64,000 bases of DNA from Paenibacillus fonticola DSM 21315 (lineage in GTDB: Bacteria; Bacillota; Bacilli; Paenibacillales; Paenibacillaceae): the NCBI RefSeq assembly GCF_000381905.1, contig NZ_KB907246.1, positions 307,067 to 371,066 on the forward strand, given 5' to 3'. The translations under genes and the position numbers were made by a program. The notes beneath the pieces were generated by a model. That model saw only the letters and a list, made by a program, of their open reading frames with translations, was not told where the DNA came from and made no database searches. Shown here one piece after another: positions 60,703 to 64,000 of this stretch (its first letter is position 1; each line of letters opens with the position of its first letter).

Positions 60703-61647
60703 GTGATAGAAATCGAAAAGCCGAAAATTGAGACCGTTGAAGTTAACGATGACAGCACCTATGGGAAATTTGTAGTAGAACCACTTGAGCGTGGATATGG
60801 CACCACACTGGGTAACTCGCTGCGCCGGATTTTGCTCTCTTCTCTACCGGGTGCAGCGGTAACCTCGGTCCAGATCGATGGCGTTCTGCATGAATTTTCG
60901 ACCGTTCCGGGTGTAATGGAAGACGTTACGGAGATCATTCTGAATCTGAAAGCTCTCTCTCTCAAAATCCATTCGGACGAGGAGAAAATCCTTGAGATCG
61001 ATGCGGAAGGCGAAGGGGTTATTACAGCAGGTGATATCCGTGCGGATAGCGATGTCGAGATTCTGAATCCGGACTTGCATATTGCTACGCTTGAACCAGG
61101 ATCCAGACTTCACATGCGCATATTCGCAGGCCGGGGCCGCGGTTATGTTCAGGCAGATCGGAATAAACGAGATGATCAACCAATTGGTGTCATTCCTGTT
61201 GATTCGATCTATACCCCGATTGCACGTGTCAACTACGTCGTAGAGAATACGCGGGTTGGCCAAGTGACCAACTACGACAAGCTTACGCTTGAAGTATGGA
61301 CTGATGGCAGCATTAAACCGGAAGAAGCGGTAAGCCTCGGAGCTAAAATTTTGACCGAGCACCTTTACTTGTTCGTGGGTCTCACGGACGAGGCGAAGGA
61401 CGCGGAAATCATGGTGGAGAAGGAAGAGGACAAGAAAGAGAAAGTGCTTGAGATGACCATCGAAGAGCTGGATCTTTCCGTTCGCTCCTACAACTGCCTC
61501 AAACGTGCCGGTATCAATACCGTGCAAGAGCTGACGACGAAAACCGAAGAAGATATGATGAAGGTTCGTAACCTCGGACGTAAATCTTTGGAGGAAGTCC
61601 AAGAGAAGCTGGATGAGCTTGGACTCGGACTTCGTACGGAAGAATAG
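60703..61647 (+). CDS. rpoA: RNA polymerase alpha subunit
   Basis: The 314-residue subunit has an N-terminal dimerisation domain (to about 230), an acidic linker (KEEDKKEK) and a C-terminal domain with helix-hairpin-helix elements ([20 protein letters not shown]) for UP elements and activators. The start is GTG after GAAGGAGGGG. Confidence 0.98.
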   Translation: MIEIEKPKIETVEVNDDSTYGKFVVEPLERGYGTTLGNSLRRILLSSLPGAAVTSVQIDGVLHEFSTVPGVMEDVTEIILNLKALSLKIHSDEEKILEIDAEGEGVITAGDIRADSDVEILNPDLHIATLEPGSRLHMRIFAGRGRGYVQADRNKRDDQPIGVIPVDSIYTPIARVNYVVENTRVGQVTNYDKLTLEVWTDGSIKPEEAVSLGAKILTEHLYLFVGLTDEAKDAEIMVEKEEDKKEKVLEMTIEELDLSVRSYNCLKRAGINTVQELTTKTEEDMMKVRNLGRKSLEEVQEKLDELGLGLRTEE

Positions 61648-61683
61648 ATTGCTTGAATCGTTTTAGCGAAGGAGGGAAAATAC

Positions 61684-62049
61684 ATGGCATACCAAAAATT
61701 AGGCCGCAACTCTAGTGCACGTAAAGCTTTGTTTCGTGACCTGGTAACAGACCTGTTCTTGTATGAGCGCATCCAAACGACAGAAGCGAAAGCGAAAGAG
61801 GTTCGTTCTATCGCTGAGAAGCTGATTACAAAAGCAAAACGCGGAGATTTGCATGCCCGCCGTCAAGTTGCAGCGTTCGTTCGCCGCGAATCGATCGACG
61901 GAGAGCAGGATGCAATCCAAAAGCTGTTCACGGAAATTGCAACTCGTTACTCCGAGCGTCCAGGTGGATACACTCGTATCCTGAAGCTGGGACCTCGTCG
62001 TGGTGACTCTGCCCCTATGGTTTACCTTGAGCTGGTGGACCGGGCTTAA
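61684..62049 (+). CDS. rplQ: Ribosomal protein L17
   Basis: The 121-residue exit-tunnel protein begins [29 protein letters not shown] precedes it. It is the last gene of the S10-spc-alpha cluster; hairpins that may end the transcript follow. Confidence 0.98.
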   Translation: MAYQKLGRNSSARKALFRDLVTDLFLYERIQTTEAKAKEVRSIAEKLITKAKRGDLHARRQVAAFVRRESIDGEQDAIQKLFTEIATRYSERPGGYTRILKLGPRRGDSAPMVYLELVDRA

Positions 62050-62147
62050 TTCTTCGTGAATTGTCTCTATTTTCCCACATGGAAATATAGCTTATTCATA
62101 AAGAGAGCGACTGCGTGAAGGAGCCAACTTACGGTTCTGCGGCTTTC

Positions 62148-62190
62148 AGCCCCGAACGAGCCAGGGCGGCTTGAACGGGGCTTTGCTCTT
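62148..62190 (+). terminator. Probable terminator after rplQ
   Basis: AGCCCCG (62148-62154) pairs with CGGGGCT (62176-62182), with a possible inner AGCC/GGCT pairing. A mixed TTGCTCTTG tail follows. The stem is strong but the T-tract is poor. Confidence 0.55.
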
Positions 62191-62239
62191 GTAAGAGGAC
62201 AGTTGCGTACCCCGGGGGCACGCGCTGGGCTCGATCATA

Positions 62240-62304
62240 TATAATGCAAACTCTCTGTACGCCAAGCCTGAATATGGCTAGACCGCTCGGAGAGTTTTAT
62301 TTTA
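62240..62304 (+). terminator. TATAAT box followed at once by a terminator, before truA
   Basis: TATAAT at 62240-62245 has no good -35 box. Directly after it AAACTCTC (62248-62255) pairs with GAGAGTTT (62290-62297), with inner AGCC/GGCT, and TATTTTATT follows. If read from rplQ it is a second terminator. If the -10 box is active, it would end a transcript of about 50 nt or attenuate truA. Confidence 0.6.
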
Positions 62305-62347
62305 TTGGAATATGAACGCAGCAAGGGTTCGGGAAGGTGACAAGGTT

Positions 62348-63115
62348 GTGCGTAATTTACTGATGACGGTCTGTTATGACGGGAGCAATTATTACGGCTT
62401 TCAGACGCAGCCGGGCGGCAATACGATCCAGGACTGTCTGGAAGCGGCGATACGGAACTTAACGGGGGAGGCCGTCAAAATCCATGGATCAGGCCGCACC
62501 GATGCGGGCGTTCATGCCCGGCAGCAGCCGTTTCACTTCATAACCTCGTCGAAAATTCCGGTGGAGCGTTGGTGTCTTGCGTTAAATATGCGTTTGCCTG
62601 CAGATATTCGCGTAACGTCTGCTGAAGAGGTGGACCTCGAATTTCATGCCAGACGTTCAGCCAAACGGAAGACTTACCGTTACGCGATTAATGCGAATCG
62701 GGTTCCCGACGTATTCCAGCGAAGCTATCAGCTCCACCATCCAGGCAAGCTTGACGTGACAGCGATGCAGCAAGGGCTGACCTATCTCATAGGTACGCAT
62801 GACTATACGTCGTTCGCTTCCCGCCATTCTACGAAGGCTAGCCATGTACGGACGGTCGACGAGGCGAGAATCGAGCTGGACACATCGCTGGCTATACCAG
62901 GCACCCGAGACCAGGGCGTGATTCATCTCTATATTAGCGGCAACGGCTTCCTGCAGCATATGGTAAGAATCATCGTGGGAACCCTGCTCGAAGTAGGCCA
63001 GGGAAAGCGACCTCCAGGACAGATGAAGCAGATACTGGAGGCGAAGGATCGCAAGGCTGCCGGGCCAACTGCGGAGAGCAAGGGGCTTATGCTGTGGAGC
63101 GTGGAATATGAATAG
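62348..63115 (+). CDS. truA: tRNA pseudouridine synthase A
   Basis: The 255-residue enzyme makes pseudouridine at tRNA positions 38-40. Catalytic D52 lies in GSGRTDAGVHA, and FLQHMVRIIVG near the C-terminus is diagnostic. The start is GTG seven bases after AAGGTGA; an ATG 36 nt upstream has no binding site. In B. subtilis an energy-coupling-factor transporter (cbiO/ybaEF) separates rplQ and truA; it is missing here. Confidence 0.95.
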   Translation: MRNLLMTVCYDGSNYYGFQTQPGGNTIQDCLEAAIRNLTGEAVKIHGSGRTDAGVHARQQPFHFITSSKIPVERWCLALNMRLPADIRVTSAEEVDLEFHARRSAKRKTYRYAINANRVPDVFQRSYQLHHPGKLDVTAMQQGLTYLIGTHDYTSFASRHSTKASHVRTVDEARIELDTSLAIPGTRDQGVIHLYISGNGFLQHMVRIIVGTLLEVGQGKRPPGQMKQILEAKDRKAAGPTAESKGLMLWSVEYE

Positions 63116-63203
63116 CGCTGACCAGGGACCATAAGCTTGAGTGGAACCATCATGTCTATGAAACGTATCATACTCAACTAGTTTCTAGGAGGGATATACG
63201 AAG

Positions 63204-63629
63204 ATGAAATGTCCTGTTTGTAATGACGTTCGCATGAGGGAAGTAGAGAAGGATGGCGTTATGATCGATGTTTGTCCAGACTGCAAGGGCGTATGGCTGG
63301 ATCGCGGCGAGCTGGAGAAGCTGCTAGGAGAAATTCGCGAGCTGCGGCCTGCATTTGACGAGTGGTACGAAAGCCGCGAGGGTGGGCAGGCATATCGCCA
63401 GGCAGACCAGCAGTACCGCCAGACTGGGCCAGGGTCAAGCTACAATCCGGGATTCGATTCAGGAGCGCCCCGGCCGGGTAATCAGCCCGGGTATGGGGAC
63501 AAGGCTCCACAGCAGGGCTATGATCCGCGTTACGGCAATCCCTATGACGGCGGTAAATATCATAAGGATCACTACAAGTATAAGAAGAAAAAGTCGGTCC
63601 TGGACGTTCTCGGAGACTTATTCGATTAA
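63204..63629 (+). CDS. Zinc-ribbon (TFIIB-type) protein with Gly/Gln/Tyr-rich tail
   Basis: The 141-residue protein of unknown function has an N-terminal zinc ribbon with C3/C6 and C24/C27, the latter in VCPDCKGVWLDRGELEKL. This matches the zf-TFIIB domain family of bacteria. From about residue 60 the chain is low complexity, rich in Gly, Gln, Tyr, Pro and Asp. It then has a His/Lys/Tyr run (KYHKDHYKYKKKK) and ends in an acidic helix-like VLDVLGDLFD. TAGGAGGG precedes the ATG. It stands between truA and rplM, where B. subtilis has no such gene. Confidence 0.85.
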   Translation: MKCPVCNDVRMREVEKDGVMIDVCPDCKGVWLDRGELEKLLGEIRELRPAFDEWYESREGGQAYRQADQQYRQTGPGSSYNPGFDSGAPRPGNQPGYGDKAPQQGYDPRYGNPYDGGKYHKDHYKYKKKKSVLDVLGDLFD

Positions 63630-63663
63630 TGCTCGAGTTTATGCAATTTGCACTAAAAAAGAC

Positions 63664-63692
63664 TTGCGTATTAAATGTGCATCCTGTAAAAT
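63664..63692 (+). promoter_or_regulatory. Promoter of rplM
   Basis: TTGCGT (63664-63669) and TAAAAT (63687-63692) are 17 bp apart. It gives L13 its own transcript with a leader of about 180 nt. Confidence 0.65.
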
Positions 63693-63699
63693 ATAAGTT

Positions 63700-63877
63700 G
63701 TGTTTTCTTATGGCTATCCCACAGCCCCCAATAAGAAGACCGATACATCTATAATAATTAAATGCGAATAAGCATAGGAACGAAGATAAATTTGCCAGAT
63801 TCGTTCTGCGCCCAAAGAGCATGAACATGTCTGGTATCTATGAACCATTTCGGATGAGAATGAAGGAGGATCTTTAC
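63700..63877 (+). promoter_or_regulatory. Structured rplM leader (L13-leader candidate)
   Basis: The leader can form TTCTTAT-GGCT/AGCC-ATAAGAA (63705-63737). It can also form either GAACGAA/TTCGTTC (63778-63806) or the competing CCAGA/TCTGG (63795-63834) with AGATA/TATCT. Mutually exclusive helices ahead of rplM suit an autoregulatory leader. I did not compare it with the known L13 leader model. Confidence 0.45.
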
Positions 63878-64000
63878 ATGCGTACCACCTATATGGCTAA
63901 GCCAAGCGAAGTTGAGCGCAAATGGCACATCATCGATGCCGAAGGCAAAACGCTGGGCCGTCTGGCAAGCGAAGCTGCAGCATTGATTCGCGGTAAACAC
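63878..64000 (+). CDS. rplM: Ribosomal protein L13, 5' part only
   Basis: The first 41 codons of L13 are present ([20 protein letters not shown], then [19 protein letters not shown]); the gene runs off the right edge. GAAGGAGG precedes the ATG. rpsI is expected next. Confidence 0.96.
   Translation, partial: MRTTYMAKPSEVERKWHIIDAEGKTLGRLASEAAALIRGKH

Overview
The window is a 64 kb piece of a low-to-mid GC Gram-positive chromosome, most likely a Paenibacillus or close relative. The case rests on CtsR-McsA-McsB-ClpC, zinc-type S14, L33 and L36, a Cys T-box before cysE, SigH in the secE-nusG neighbourhood, and a YesM/YesN two-component pair beside a sugar ABC importer. Nearly everything reads left to right. 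The exception is a reverse-strand block at 10.3-17.9 kb. Apart from that block and some small extra genes, gene order follows the replication-origin-proximal ctsR-to-rplM block known from Bacillus subtilis.

Layout. 1-1398: two tandem-repeat arrays, a terminator and the ctsR promoter with a CtsR operator. 1399-6018: ctsR-mcsA-mcsB-clpC stress operon. 6398-9656: radA, disA, pssA. 9657-10268: REP-like hairpin cluster. 10269-17932 (minus strand): a small Cys-containing orphan, a lipoprotein sugar-binding protein, two permeases, and a response regulator/histidine kinase pair. 18181-27847: yacL, ispD, ispF, gltX, a Cys T-box, cysE, cysS, mrnC, rlmB, yacP, sigH. 28560-32245: rpmG-secE-nusG-rplK-rplA-rplJ-rplL. 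32574-40897: rRNA-methyltransferase-like gene, rpoB, rpoC. 41078-45839: L7Ae-like gene, rpsL, rpsG, fusA, tuf. 46538-62049: S10-spc-alpha superoperon from rpsJ to rplQ. 62348-64000: truA, a zinc-ribbon protein with a low-complexity tail, and the start of rplM.

The genes form coherent working groups: protein quality control by arginine phosphorylation and ClpC; DNA repair with c-di-AMP signalling; isoprenoid precursor synthesis; cysteine synthesis and charging; RNA maturation; transcription; and the bulk of ribosome assembly. Several ribosomal leaders carry hairpins that look autoregulatory: L1-like motifs before rplK and rplA, an L10 leader with an intrinsic terminator, and S10 and L13 leaders.

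I found no defence system, prophage, CRISPR array, transposase, tRNA or rRNA, and I do not claim a new multi-gene system. The unusual signal lies between the genes. Many spacers carry their own locally expanded short repeats, each built on a different seed. The most regular are a 52-bp array at the left edge, a 42-bp array inside the ctsR leader, six related hairpins after pssA, and four hairpins at about 40-nt spacing before rpmJ with base-pair-preserving differences. One such expansion appears to have become a Ser/Glu/Gln-rich N-terminal extension of Mini-RNase III.
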